Positions 54,551 to 63,298 of a stretch of DNA of 64,000 nucleotides are shown piece by piece. Each line of letters starts with the position of its first letter. The stretch's first letter is position 1. A program made the translations under genes and the position numbers. The notes below the pieces were generated by a model. That model was not told where the DNA came from, did no database searches, and saw only the letters and a program-made list of their open reading frames with translations. Source of the DNA: Cyclobacteriaceae bacterium (GTDB lineage Bacteria > Bacteroidota > Bacteroidia > Cytophagales > Cyclobacteriaceae); contig JAHBUB010000010.1 of NCBI GenBank assembly GCA_019638285.1, forward strand, positions 42,205 through 106,204, written 5' to 3'.

Positions 54551-54838
54551 AGGTCATTATGTGCACCCCAATAGCAAAACCATCCACACCGTCAGTGCAT
54601 TCCACCCACACCAATAGCAAAACTATGTACACCAAGGGTGCATTATGTGCAGTGCTCTAGCAAAACCAACCACCCCAAAGGTGCATTGTATGTGATGCTC
54701 CAGCATTCCCAACCACCCCATGGGTGCATTCTACCCACTGCTAGTGCAAAGCCAACCACCCCGAGTGTACATTGTACCCACCGCTTGTGCAAAACCATGT
54801 GCCTCGTGTGCACATTCAACCACATGATATGCACATAT
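54551..54838. repeat. 43-bp degenerate tandem repeat, about 6.7 units
   Basis: Units start at 54551, 54594, 54637, 54680, 54723, 54766 and a partial one at 54809. The consensus starts GGTGCATTnTACCCACnnCT and continues AGCAAAACCAACCACCCCAA. Each unit is itself a dimer: GTGCATTCTACCCAC in the first half and GTGCAAAGCCAACCAC in the second, giving a ~21-22 bp half period. Confidence 0.88.
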
Positions 54839-54865
54839 ACTGATCCGCCAGAAAGCTCTTACCTT

Positions 54866-54940
54866 TTTAACCCAGATTATGAATAATCTGCACATGGGCT
54901 GACGAATACTGACGGCATCGTCAGCATTGTCAGGGTTAAA
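54866..54940. repeat. 75-nt three-way-junction palindrome
   Basis: Outer stem TTTAACCC (54866) with GGGTTAAA (54933). Inside it are two perfect stems: AGATTAT/ATAATCT (54874-54889) and GCTGACG/CGTCAGC (54898-54925). The symmetry could act as RNA or as cruciform DNA. It lies upstream of the promoter box at 54991, so it is probably not part of the downstream mRNA. Confidence 0.65.
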
Positions 54941-54990
54941 CCTTGGCCATGAAAGTACTGCTATAGGGTTTCTATTTCATAATTACAGTT

Positions 54991-54998
54991 TAATTTTG
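54991..54998 (+). promoter_or_regulatory. Putative -7 promoter box for the methyltransferase
   Basis: TAATTTTG matches TAnnTTTG and ends 8 bp before the ATG, predicting a near-leaderless mRNA. Confidence 0.45.
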
Positions 54999-55006
54999 CT
55001 GCCGCT

Positions 55007-55522
55007 ATGAATCCAACAGAAGCACGTCAGCTGATAGAACCAGCTATTCCCAATAAAACCACCGCCACCTGGGCAGACCTGGGATGTGGTGCCGGTACTT
55101 TTACCTATGCCGTAGCTGAGCTATTGGGTAATGGAAGTAAGATATGGGGGGTAGATAAACTTACGCAGTACCTTGGCGCAAAGAGGGGTGAGGTAGAAAT
55201 TGAATTTCTTCAGGCAGATCTCGAGCGACAACTGCTGCCATTAAAAGCGCTGGATGGGATCATTATGGCCAATACTTTGCACTACATCAAAGACCAGGCA
55301 GATTTTCTCCAACACCTGCGTTCCTATCTGAAAGACAATGGCAAATTGATTTTGGTAGAGTACGATACGGAGCGCAGCAATCAATGGGTTCCTTTCCCCG
55401 TGACGTACGAGATGGCTCACGCACTTTTATCGAATGCCGGATTTAAAGATATCGCCAGAATAGGAGAGTACCCATCAAGCCTCCGCAGCGAAATGATCTT
55501 TGCGTGTGTAGCACACAAATGA
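55007..55522 (+). CDS. Class I SAM-dependent methyltransferase
   Basis: 171 residues, a short single-domain Rossmann methyltransferase. The SAM-binding motif I is WADLGCGAGTFTYAVAELLG (~23-42), with an acidic residue after strand 2 (WGVDKL). Motif IV-like IIMANTLHYIKD is near residue 82 and LKDNGKLILVEYD near 105. The substrate is unknown; a small molecule is more likely than RNA or protein given the compact size. It stops 2 bp from the convergent GIN-domain gene, with no terminator between them. Confidence 0.85.
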   Translation: MNPTEARQLIEPAIPNKTTATWADLGCGAGTFTYAVAELLGNGSKIWGVDKLTQYLGAKRGEVEIEFLQADLERQLLPLKALDGIIMANTLHYIKDQADFLQHLRSYLKDNGKLILVEYDTERSNQWVPFPVTYEMAHALLSNAGFKDIARIGEYPSSLRSEMIFACVAHK

Positions 55523-55524
55523 GT

Positions 55525-56265
55525 CTAATCCCGCTTCACTTTGATGTCCGCCCTACCAAGAATAATATTCTTATTGATATGTGCGGGGCCACTTAATCTA
55601 ATTTCAGGCTCGCCAAAGGCGGTAATCTTTAATTCGTCATTGGCATTGATGGTAAGGCGGCCTTCTCCATAGATGCGTGAGGCAGTGGTGTTGCTGGATA
55701 GGTGCTGGGTATTGATCTTATTCTCACCAAACAAACGGTACAATTGATGTCCGGCTGTTCCTGATTTAATTTCAATATCATTGGATCCATACACTGAGGC
55801 CTTGAACTTATTGGTTTGAAGAGAGGCCAACGTTACCCTGGTTTCACCATATACCTTCAGTTTGAAATGATCGGCATTGATGGCTCCGTTACATACCAGC
55901 TCTTCTTCTCCTCTTATTTCCAACCCACGTAGTTCTTTATAAGTGATATAGGCTGTTACCGAGCGGCCACGATACATGCTTCGTGTTTGCTTCGTTCTGT
56001 TGTAGTAGAATTTCTCTTGCTTACCCACCAGCTTGGCATCCTCCAAATAGATGTGCAGTTTTTTGCGCCTTACTTTTACATTCACTACGTCAGGGTCAAC
56101 ACCGGCATATTCCAGCCGGATGGATTCCTTCTCACCCTTTTCTAGGAATACATTGACATATTGCGAGGCTACGATTCGATCAAATGAATCCAACGGCTTT
56201 TCTTCTGATTGTGCAAATAGGAGGGTAGATGCCATTAAGAAGGTGAGAAGTAGTGTCTGTTTCAT
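55525..56265 (-). CDS. GIN/DUF2807-type secreted auto-adhesin-like protein
   Basis: 246 residues with a signal peptide (MKQTLLLTFLMASTLLFAQ). The body starts with the family pattern FDRIVASQYVNVFLEKGEKESIRLEYAGVD and continues as a beta-helix of short strands (LEIRGEEELVCNGAINADHFKLKVYGETRVTLASLQ, SVYGSNDIEIKSG, RIYGEGRLTINA). Usually called a head GIN or putative auto-transporter adhesin; function unproven. Related in fold to the DUF4097 proteins at 28239-29984. Confidence 0.85.
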   Translation of the reverse strand: MKQTLLLTFLMASTLLFAQSEEKPLDSFDRIVASQYVNVFLEKGEKESIRLEYAGVDPDVVNVKVRRKKLHIYLEDAKLVGKQEKFYYNRTKQTRSMYRGRSVTAYITYKELRGLEIRGEEELVCNGAINADHFKLKVYGETRVTLASLQTNKFKASVYGSNDIEIKSGTAGHQLYRLFGENKINTQHLSSNTTASRIYGEGRLTINANDELKITAFGEPEIRLSGPAHINKNIILGRADIKVKRD

Positions 56266-56298
56266 ATGTCTTGAGTTAGATAATGCGCATAAATACCC

Positions 56299-56315
56299 TA
56301 AAGATGCACTTTAGC
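56299..56315. repeat. Short inverted repeat CTAAAG-N5-CTTTAG
   Basis: Perfect 6-bp arms in the gap between the permease 3' end (56349) and the GIN gene start (56265). Could be an operator or a weak stem for the GIN gene promoter region. Confidence 0.3.
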
Positions 56316-56348
56316 ACCCAATGGTTGCATTTACCCTGAATAAAAAAT

Positions 56349-58724
56349 CTATTCTGATCGCAGGGATTTCACAGGGTTGTCTATAGCAGCTTTATATGCC
56401 TGTAAGCTGACGATGCCAACGGCCATGATTAGGGCAAGACATCCTGCCAGCGGGAATGTCCACCAAGGGATGGCAATCCTGATGGGATAGCGATCCAGAA
56501 AAGAATCGAGAAAATGCCAGGCTATAGGAGCTGCAATAACGAAAGCGACCAGCACTAATTTTGTAAAATCTCTTGAGATCATCACCACCACAGTAATCAC
56601 GGAGGCACCCAGCACTTTTCGTATGCCAATTTCTTTCGTTCGCTGCTCAGCGGTGAAGGCAGCCAGTCCAAATAACCCCAGTCCGGTGATCAACAGGGCA
56701 AGAAAGGCGAACAGGTTGGCCAGCTTGCCAATCAGATCAATGGTGGTGAATTTCTTACTGAACTCCACATCAGCGAAATCGTACTCGAATGGATAAGCTG
56801 GATTTAGTTTTTTAAATACTTCCTCTACCTTGCTGATGGATCCTTTTAGGTCGTTGGTCCTGGAAAGTCGAATGGAAACGGAACTGATCCATTCCGGGTC
56901 AAAAACCATAAACAACGGGGACACCGCGCGGAAGGGTGAGCCCATCAGCGTGTTGTCGACTACACCAATCAGTTCGCGTTCGCCTCCCCATAGGTCAAGC
57001 TTGGTACCAATGGGGTTTTCCAAATTCATTAAGTCAAGTCCTGCTTTGTTGATAATAATAGCGGACGAATCACTTTTAAAATCTTCAGAGAAATCCCTTC
57101 CCATTAGCATTTTAATGCCCATGGTTTTGGTGTAATCGTATTCGGTTGCCACCGTGGAGAAGATTACCCTCAGGTCCTCGGGTTTACCTGGCCATCCTAA
57201 GAAGTTGTTGGACCAGATTTCTGTAATAGGGCTATTGGATCGGGTGACCGCTTCCACTACGCCTGTGCGCAAAAGCTCTTTTTTAATGATGTCGTAGTTC
57301 TCTCTCAGTTCATCGTTATATTGTACGGAAATTAAGTTTTCCTGATTGTAGCCCAGGTCCCTGCTTTTCACATGTTGAATCTGATAGTATATTACAATGG
57401 TACCCACAATAAGAATGATAGAAAAACCAAACTGCAATACCACCAATACCTGTCTTGGAATGCTGGCGCTTTTACCCACTTGTATTTTTCCCTTCAATAC
57501 TTTTACTGCGCTAAAGGACGACAAGTATAAAGCGGGATAGCTGCCCGACAAAAGTCCGGTTACGGATATTATGACTAGTGCAAAAACCCAAAACTGTGGA
57601 GTGAGGTAAGGTATGTACAGTTGCTTTTCAACCAGATCATTGTAAAAAGGCAGCGTGCCCTCAACAAGAATGAGCGCCAAAACAAATGAAATAAATGCGA
57701 TAAGTAGTGACTCACCTAAAAATTGAAAGATCAGTTCCTGCCGTTTGGAACCCACGGATTTTCTGATGCCCACTTCACGCGCCCGCTTTTCTGATCGGGC
57801 GGTGGCAAGATTCATAAAATTGATGCAAGCAATGATGAGAATAAAAACGGCTATGATAGAAAACAAATTAACGTAGTCGATCATACCACCGGTTGCTACC
57901 CCATTTTCAAATGTGGAGCGCAACCGCCAATCCTTCATTGGATGTAGAAACAATTCCTTTTTGAAACTGTCATCATCATCATCCCCTTTCTCCATCAATA
58001 TACTTTTGATCTTTTGATCTACCTGTGCTTTGCTGGTTCCTTCCGGCAGTTCGACAAAGACCTGAAAGGAACTATTGCCCCAGTTGTTTTCAGCATTTTT
58101 AGCCCATTCTTGTGTGGCCAGCATCAAACTGAATGGCACCAGATAATCAAACTCAAAGGAAGAGTTGGTTGGAATGTCTTTCATTACACCCGTCACTTTC
58201 ACATCTGCATCACTGTCCAGTCGGATGATTTTATTGATGGGGTCTTCATCACCAAAGAGATTCTTTGCCGCTGATTCCGTAAGTACGATAGAGTAGGGCT
58301 CATCGAGTACGGTTTCTGCTGATCCTTTTAGCAGGGGAAATTCAAACATTTCTAAAAACTCCGAGCTTACAAAGTATCCCCGCTTGTTGAGCTTCATATC
58401 CCCAACGGTTAATAAATGCGTGCCTCCCCATTCTGAGATAGTAGCATTTTTAATGTCGCTAATCTCTTCCTGCAAAGCATTCTTCAGGGGTTGCGGAACG
58501 GAGATCCATGAATTGATCTTGCCATCGAAATAGGCATTGGTCCACACCTGATACAGCCTGTTGTACTTGGGCTGAAATTTATCATAAGAAGTTTCGTCAT
58601 TTACCCATAAAAGAATGAGAATACTGCATGCAATACCTACCGCGAGTCCGGCAATATTGATGAAAGAATAAACCGAGTTTTTCATCAAACTCCGGATGGC
58701 AATTTTGATATAGTTCTTTAGCAT
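56349..58724 (-). CDS. FtsX/MacB-like ABC transporter permease (4)
   Basis: 791 residues, same two-core FtsX plan. First TM VYSFINIAGLAVGIACSILILLWVN, TM block with KRAREVGIRKSVGSKRQELIFQFLGES, and C-terminal domain QRTKEIGIRKVLGASVITVVVMIS, ending NPVKSLRSE. The first periplasmic core carries an acidic run (KGDDDDDS, ~247-254) absent from the other four copies. It follows permease 5 by only 9 bp, so these two form an operon and may act as a heterodimer (inference). Confidence 0.88.
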   Translation of the reverse strand: MLKNYIKIAIRSLMKNSVYSFINIAGLAVGIACSILILLWVNDETSYDKFQPKYNRLYQVWTNAYFDGKINSWISVPQPLKNALQEEISDIKNATISEWGGTHLLTVGDMKLNKRGYFVSSEFLEMFEFPLLKGSAETVLDEPYSIVLTESAAKNLFGDEDPINKIIRLDSDADVKVTGVMKDIPTNSSFEFDYLVPFSLMLATQEWAKNAENNWGNSSFQVFVELPEGTSKAQVDQKIKSILMEKGDDDDDSFKKELFLHPMKDWRLRSTFENGVATGGMIDYVNLFSIIAVFILIIACINFMNLATARSEKRAREVGIRKSVGSKRQELIFQFLGESLLIAFISFVLALILVEGTLPFYNDLVEKQLYIPYLTPQFWVFALVIISVTGLLSGSYPALYLSSFSAVKVLKGKIQVGKSASIPRQVLVVLQFGFSIILIVGTIVIYYQIQHVKSRDLGYNQENLISVQYNDELRENYDIIKKELLRTGVVEAVTRSNSPITEIWSNNFLGWPGKPEDLRVIFSTVATEYDYTKTMGIKMLMGRDFSEDFKSDSSAIIINKAGLDLMNLENPIGTKLDLWGGERELIGVVDNTLMGSPFRAVSPLFMVFDPEWISSVSIRLSRTNDLKGSISKVEEVFKKLNPAYPFEYDFADVEFSKKFTTIDLIGKLANLFAFLALLITGLGLFGLAAFTAEQRTKEIGIRKVLGASVITVVVMISRDFTKLVLVAFVIAAPIAWHFLDSFLDRYPIRIAIPWWTFPLAGCLALIMAVGIVSLQAYKAAIDNPVKSLRSE

Positions 58725-58733
58725 GAGTAGGAG

Positions 58734-61184
58734 TTATTCGGTTTTTAATGAAATTACGGGATTGCCAATGGCAGCACGAAAAGATTCAAAGCCAACAGTA
58801 ATCCATGCAATGGCAAAGGAGATTACACCAGCCAGTACGAATACAAATACGCCCAATGTGGTTTGATAGGCAAAACTTTGAAGCCACTGCCCCATAGCGT
58901 AGTATCCCAAAGGGGCGGCAATTACAAAAGCGATGAGAATTAATTTGAGAAAGTCCGTTGTGAGCAGGCTTACAATACCTGTTACACTCGCGCCTAAAAC
59001 TTTTCTTATCCCAATTTCTTTTATTCTGCGCTCTGCCATGTATACGGACAGACCGTAAAGACCCATGCATGAAATAATAATGGCGATCAGGGTGAAGCTG
59101 GTCATGATAGAGGCTACCCGTTGATCTTCCTCGTATTGCTTGTTCACACTGTCAGAGAGAAAGGTGCTTTCAAAAGGAGTGGAGGGTACTTGTGCTTTCC
59201 AGTAGCTCTCCAATTGACTGATGATGTTTTTATAGTCAGCGGTTGCAACACGCATGGTAATGAAAATGAAATTCTTTTTTGATTCAGGTATCTTGAACAT
59301 GAACGGTACAATTTTATCATGAAGGGAGAATTGGTGAAAATTCTCAACTACGCCAATGATTTTATGGTATCTGATTTTACCATCAAAATCACTTAGTAGT
59401 GTTGTGCCTACGGCATCTTTCAGGTCAATGTTGTATTCTTTTAAGCTCGCCTGATTGACAATTACGTTTATTGTTTCGTCATCTTCTTTGTAGCTATCCC
59501 TTTGGTCGTCAAAGTCTCTTCCTGCAATCAGGTTGATCTTTAGCAGGTCAAAATAGTTCTCATCTGTGTTGATCATCCTGTGTAAAATCGAGTGATCCGC
59601 ACTTGAGCCTTGTATGTATAATCCATAGTCTCTCAACAGAGGTGTTGAAGGCAAGCTGGTGGTAGCTGAAACCTGGGTGACATCTGCTATTTGCTGAATG
59701 CTGTTTTTCAATTCTACATAGCTGCTCCGTGCCTCGATGGTTCGCATGGGGATCACGATATTTTGTTCGGGACTAAAGCCCAAGGCTTTGTTCTGGATAA
59801 AATTCAACTGCTTTTTTATAATAAGAATAGAAGAGATAAGAGAAATTGAGACGATAAATTGAAATACAACCAATGACTTTCTCAACCATTGACTTCCTCC
59901 TGAAAGCCTTTTGTCTTTTAATACTTTAGCAGGCTGAAAGGAGGAAAGAAAGAAAGCGGGGTAACTACCTGCAACAAACCCTGTAACAATGGAAATGCCC
60001 AACATGAAAAGGGCTACATAAACGGCCGTGCTGCCATTGAGGGAGAGGCCTTTGTGCGTCACCTGATTGAAGAAGGGGAGCACTAACATAATGATCACCC
60101 CGGAGATCAGCATTGAGACGATTACAATAGTGAAAGACTCTCCCAGAAATTGACTTATTAAGTTTTGCCGGGATGCCCCCAATGATTTTCTTACGCCTAC
60201 TTCTCCAGCCCTTTGTGCGGCCTTGGCTGTAGTGAGATTCATAAAGTTGATGCAGGCAATAAGCAAAATGAAAATACCAATGGAGCCCAGGATATAGACA
60301 TACATGATATTGCCATTGGTATCATCAAACTGAAAGCCATCGTTAAAATCGGAATAGAGATGGATGTCACTCAGTGCCTGCAGGTGCAAATCCTTTTTCA
60401 TACCAGCGCCTCGTAGTACGTCTCCGGCATATGTTTCAATAAGTTGAGGAAATTTCTCATCAACGGTTTGTGGGGAAGTATTAGGAACTAAGCGCACATA
60501 CCCGGAGACAAAGTTTTGCCATGCCCAGGAGTCTACAGAGTTAATGAATGTTCCCCAGCCTTCACTTCTAAGCGATATATAGAAGTCGGCATCAAGGTGC
60601 GACTTGGATGTGTAGGGAGCAAGTACGCCCGTAACCATAAAGGTGTCTTTTGAAGGGCCACTGTTGATAATGAGCCATTCATTCAGAGGTGATTTATCAG
60701 GAAATATCTTTTTGCTGAGTTTATCGGAGAGTACCACCGAAGCAGGCTGGTCCATGGCTGTCTCACGGTTTCCTTCTTCGAATTTGTAATCAAAAACATC
60801 AAAAAAAGTAGAGTCTACCAGATAGCCGTGTTTTTCGTAATACAATTGATCGCCATATTTAATTAAGTGCTGCTCTACCTCAGGTGGGTTGATGACGCGC
60901 GTTGCAATCTCAACCTCAGGTATCAGATGAGGGAGCGCAGTGGCAATGGGGGGTGATGTGCGCGGGTAGCTTTCGGGTATTCCGTCTTTGGTAAATGTGG
61001 TGTATATCCGATAGATACGGTCCCTGTTGGTAAATTTATTTTCATAGCTAAATTCATCTTTTATATATAGGGCCAGCAAGACACAGCAGGCAATACCTAC
61101 AGAAAGTCCTATTATATTTATGGCAGAAAAAGTTCGGTGCTTAAGGAGGTTACGCACTGCTATCTTGAAATAATTCTTTAGCAT
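58734..61184 (-). CDS. FtsX/MacB-like ABC transporter permease (5)
   Basis: 816 residues. First TM FSAINIIGLSVGIACCVLLALYI, TM block with QRAGEVGVRKSLGASRQNLISQFLGES, and C-terminal FtsX domain ERRIKEIGIRKVLGASVTGIVSLL, ending NPVISLKTE. Upstream gene of the pair with permease 4 (9-bp gap). GCCAAT-N7-ATTGGC lies in the 128-bp gap to kup and could be regulatory. Confidence 0.88.
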   Translation of the reverse strand: MLKNYFKIAVRNLLKHRTFSAINIIGLSVGIACCVLLALYIKDEFSYENKFTNRDRIYRIYTTFTKDGIPESYPRTSPPIATALPHLIPEVEIATRVINPPEVEQHLIKYGDQLYYEKHGYLVDSTFFDVFDYKFEEGNRETAMDQPASVVLSDKLSKKIFPDKSPLNEWLIINSGPSKDTFMVTGVLAPYTSKSHLDADFYISLRSEGWGTFINSVDSWAWQNFVSGYVRLVPNTSPQTVDEKFPQLIETYAGDVLRGAGMKKDLHLQALSDIHLYSDFNDGFQFDDTNGNIMYVYILGSIGIFILLIACINFMNLTTAKAAQRAGEVGVRKSLGASRQNLISQFLGESFTIVIVSMLISGVIIMLVLPFFNQVTHKGLSLNGSTAVYVALFMLGISIVTGFVAGSYPAFFLSSFQPAKVLKDKRLSGGSQWLRKSLVVFQFIVSISLISSILIIKKQLNFIQNKALGFSPEQNIVIPMRTIEARSSYVELKNSIQQIADVTQVSATTSLPSTPLLRDYGLYIQGSSADHSILHRMINTDENYFDLLKINLIAGRDFDDQRDSYKEDDETINVIVNQASLKEYNIDLKDAVGTTLLSDFDGKIRYHKIIGVVENFHQFSLHDKIVPFMFKIPESKKNFIFITMRVATADYKNIISQLESYWKAQVPSTPFESTFLSDSVNKQYEEDQRVASIMTSFTLIAIIISCMGLYGLSVYMAERRIKEIGIRKVLGASVTGIVSLLTTDFLKLILIAFVIAAPLGYYAMGQWLQSFAYQTTLGVFVFVLAGVISFAIAWITVGFESFRAAIGNPVISLKTE

Positions 61185-61312
61185 AAAACAGTTGAGTTTC
61201 GAGAGTAATACCTAAAAAGATGCCAATAGTTACAATTGGCCTAAAGACCCTCTAAGTAGAGAATGGATGCTTGGAATAATTTTTTTCTGAACACTTAACT
61301 GTTCGAAAATGA

Positions 61313-63298
61313 TCAATTGCCTTCGTAATAGCGTATTTCTTTTTCACGCTCCAGGTCGGGCCGTTCACGTTTTATCCTTACTTTGGCGGGAGGCCCCACC
61401 ATGATGGGTACTTTTTCTACTTCCACATTGGCCATCTCCAGTCCGTATTGTGCTTCAGCAGAGAGGCTGTGTTTCTTGATAAATCGGTAGCCCTGTATGA
61501 TCAGACTGTCGAAAGTAGAAATTTCACTATCGATAGAAGCCAGAGAATGAAGGATGATAAACTTAAAGTCTGCTGGCATACTGTGCTTTTTCAGCGAGTC
61601 GTAATGGCTTACCAAATCAATCTCACCATTCTCTGCCAGGTCGTGCAGAATTCTGCTAAATAAAATATTTACCCTGTGATCTGATTTAAATCCAAGTTTG
61701 ATTCTGATAAAGAAACATTTTTTCGGAATGATAGTATCCACAGAATATTTACTTGTGTAGGGGCTATCTACCGTATCCACATGGATGAACCAATAGACAT
61801 CAGCTCTTTTGGGTCTTTTTTTGAATATTGAATATATAATATTTGAATCGATGGCCCGCTGGCTATCTGCCACCGCCATATACACGAGATTAGTGGCTTC
61901 TTTGTGAATGGAAGTATCTGCCTGCAGATCCTGCATCATGGGTATATAGTGTTTCAGGTCAACAAACTCTGTATGTCTGTCTCGAAGGCCGCGGGCTTTC
62001 ACCAGCGTAAACATGAGTAAGAAAAAGAACAACGCAATCATGAAGGTAAACCAGCCTCCATGCTCAAACTTGCTGAGGTTGGAAACCAAAAACATACCTT
62101 CAATCGAAAAGAACACCAGTGCAATTGTTGCAGATCTAAGCCTCGATTTTTTTACGGTAGTGAAGAAGTAAACGAGAAGTGTGGTAGTCATCAGCATGTC
62201 AAAAGTGATGGCCAAACCATATGCACCCTCCATGGCTGAAGACTCTCTAAAAATAAGTACGACCAATATTGTTCCTGCCAGCAACATCCAATTGATAGTA
62301 GGTAAATAGATCTGTCCTTTTATCTGACTTGGGTAGCGCACCTTCGTAATTGGCCATAGCTTCAATTTCATGGCCTCATTTACCAATGTGAAGGTGCCGG
62401 ATATCAGTGCTTGACTGGCGATGACTGCCGCCATGGTAGCAATAGCAATACTGAATATTAATAGACCTTCAGGAACTATTGCATAAAAGGGTATTTGTCC
62501 ATTTAAAGTAGAGCCCTCCAGTGTGAGCAACCAGGCTGCTTGGCCAAAATAGTTTATCAGTAAACACACCTTTACAAACCCCCAACCCACTCTGATATTG
62601 TTTTTACCGCAATGACCCAGATCAGAATATAACGCTTCAGCTCCTGTGGTACAGAGAAAAACGGCACCCAAAAGCCAGAAACCACCTGGATAATTGACCA
62701 AAAGATTGATGGCATACATCGGATTCAGTGCCTTTAGTACTGAAGGGTTTTGTGAAAGGTGAATCATGCCAAATACACCCAAAGTGATAAACCACACCAT
62801 CATGATGGGGCCAAATGTTTTCCCTACCACACTGGTGCCAAATTGCTGAAAGAAGAACAGAAGGATTAGTATGATAATGACAATAGGTACTGTGGGGATG
62901 CCTGGATTATTGATTGTAAGCCCCTCGATCGCTGAGGAAATACTAATTGCCGGTGTAATAAAGCCATCGGATATCAATGTAGCGCACCCTATTATGGCGA
63001 GGTAAACCACCCATTTTGCCTTGTATCGTCTTACCAGTGCGTAAAGGGCAAATATTCCTCCTTCCCCTTTGTTGTCTGCGTTAAGGGCAAGGTATATGTA
63101 TTTGATAGTAGTAATGAGGGTAAGAGTCCAAAACACACAGGAGACACCTCCTAAAACAAGATCTTCTGTGATTATACCTTCACCTACTATGGCTTTAAAT
63201 ACGTACAACGGAGAGGTGCCGATGTCTCCATAGATAATTCCCATGGAAACAAGGACTCCTGCCGCGGATACCCGTTGTTTGATTGTTCCTGAATCCAT
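61313..63298 (-). CDS. kup: Kup-type potassium uptake protein
   Basis: Low-affinity K+/H+ symporter of the KUP/HAK/KT family in the cytoplasmic membrane. 661 residues, normal length. Family sequences: ALGIIYGDIGTSPLYV-like start (VSMGIIYGDIGTSPLYVFKA, ~18-37), NADNKGEGGIFALYALVRRY, GDGFITPAIS-like (SDGFITPAISISSAIEGL) and CTTGAEALYSDLGHCG. About 12 membrane helices end near residue 435, followed by a ~220-residue cytoplasmic domain. It starts 1 bp past the NADH dehydrogenase stop. Confidence 0.95.
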   Translation of the reverse strand: MDSGTIKQRVSAAGVLVSMGIIYGDIGTSPLYVFKAIVGEGIITEDLVLGGVSCVFWTLTLITTIKYIYLALNADNKGEGGIFALYALVRRYKAKWVVYLAIIGCATLISDGFITPAISISSAIEGLTINNPGIPTVPIVIIILILLFFFQQFGTSVVGKTFGPIMMVWFITLGVFGMIHLSQNPSVLKALNPMYAINLLVNYPGGFWLLGAVFLCTTGAEALYSDLGHCGKNNIRVGWGFVKVCLLINYFGQAAWLLTLEGSTLNGQIPFYAIVPEGLLIFSIAIATMAAVIASQALISGTFTLVNEAMKLKLWPITKVRYPSQIKGQIYLPTINWMLLAGTILVVLIFRESSAMEGAYGLAITFDMLMTTTLLVYFFTTVKKSRLRSATIALVFFSIEGMFLVSNLSKFEHGGWFTFMIALFFFLLMFTLVKARGLRDRHTEFVDLKHYIPMMQDLQADTSIHKEATNLVYMAVADSQRAIDSNIIYSIFKKRPKRADVYWFIHVDTVDSPYTSKYSVDTIIPKKCFFIRIKLGFKSDHRVNILFSRILHDLAENGEIDLVSHYDSLKKHSMPADFKFIILHSLASIDSEISTFDSLIIQGYRFIKKHSLSAEAQYGLEMANVEVEKVPIMVGPPAKVRIKRERPDLEREKEIRYYEGN

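Larger units (their letters stand above)
54309..55006. other. Intergenic region with 43-bp tandem array and three-way-junction palindrome
   Basis: 698 bp. It holds the array (54551-54838), the structured element (54866-54940) and a promoter box (54991-54998). Open frames crossing the array are not coding, since 43 bp is not a multiple of three. Confidence 0.8.

Noticed and set aside
54551-54838. Possible CRISPR array
   Set aside because: The units are contiguous and degenerate throughout, with no alternation of identical repeats and unique spacers, and no cas genes are in the window.
54638-54886. 82-codon ORF across the 43-bp array
   Set aside because: The repeat length is not a multiple of three, so each unit is read in a different phase; no protein character.
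54866-54940. tRNA or known riboswitch
   Set aside because: There is no anticodon arm or T-loop pattern (GGTTCGAATCC type), and the promoter box lies downstream of it, so it is not in the methyltransferase leader.
61185-61312. Terminator for kup at GAACA-N6-TGTTC
   Set aside because: The arms are only 5 bp and the flanking run is A rather than T in the kup direction.
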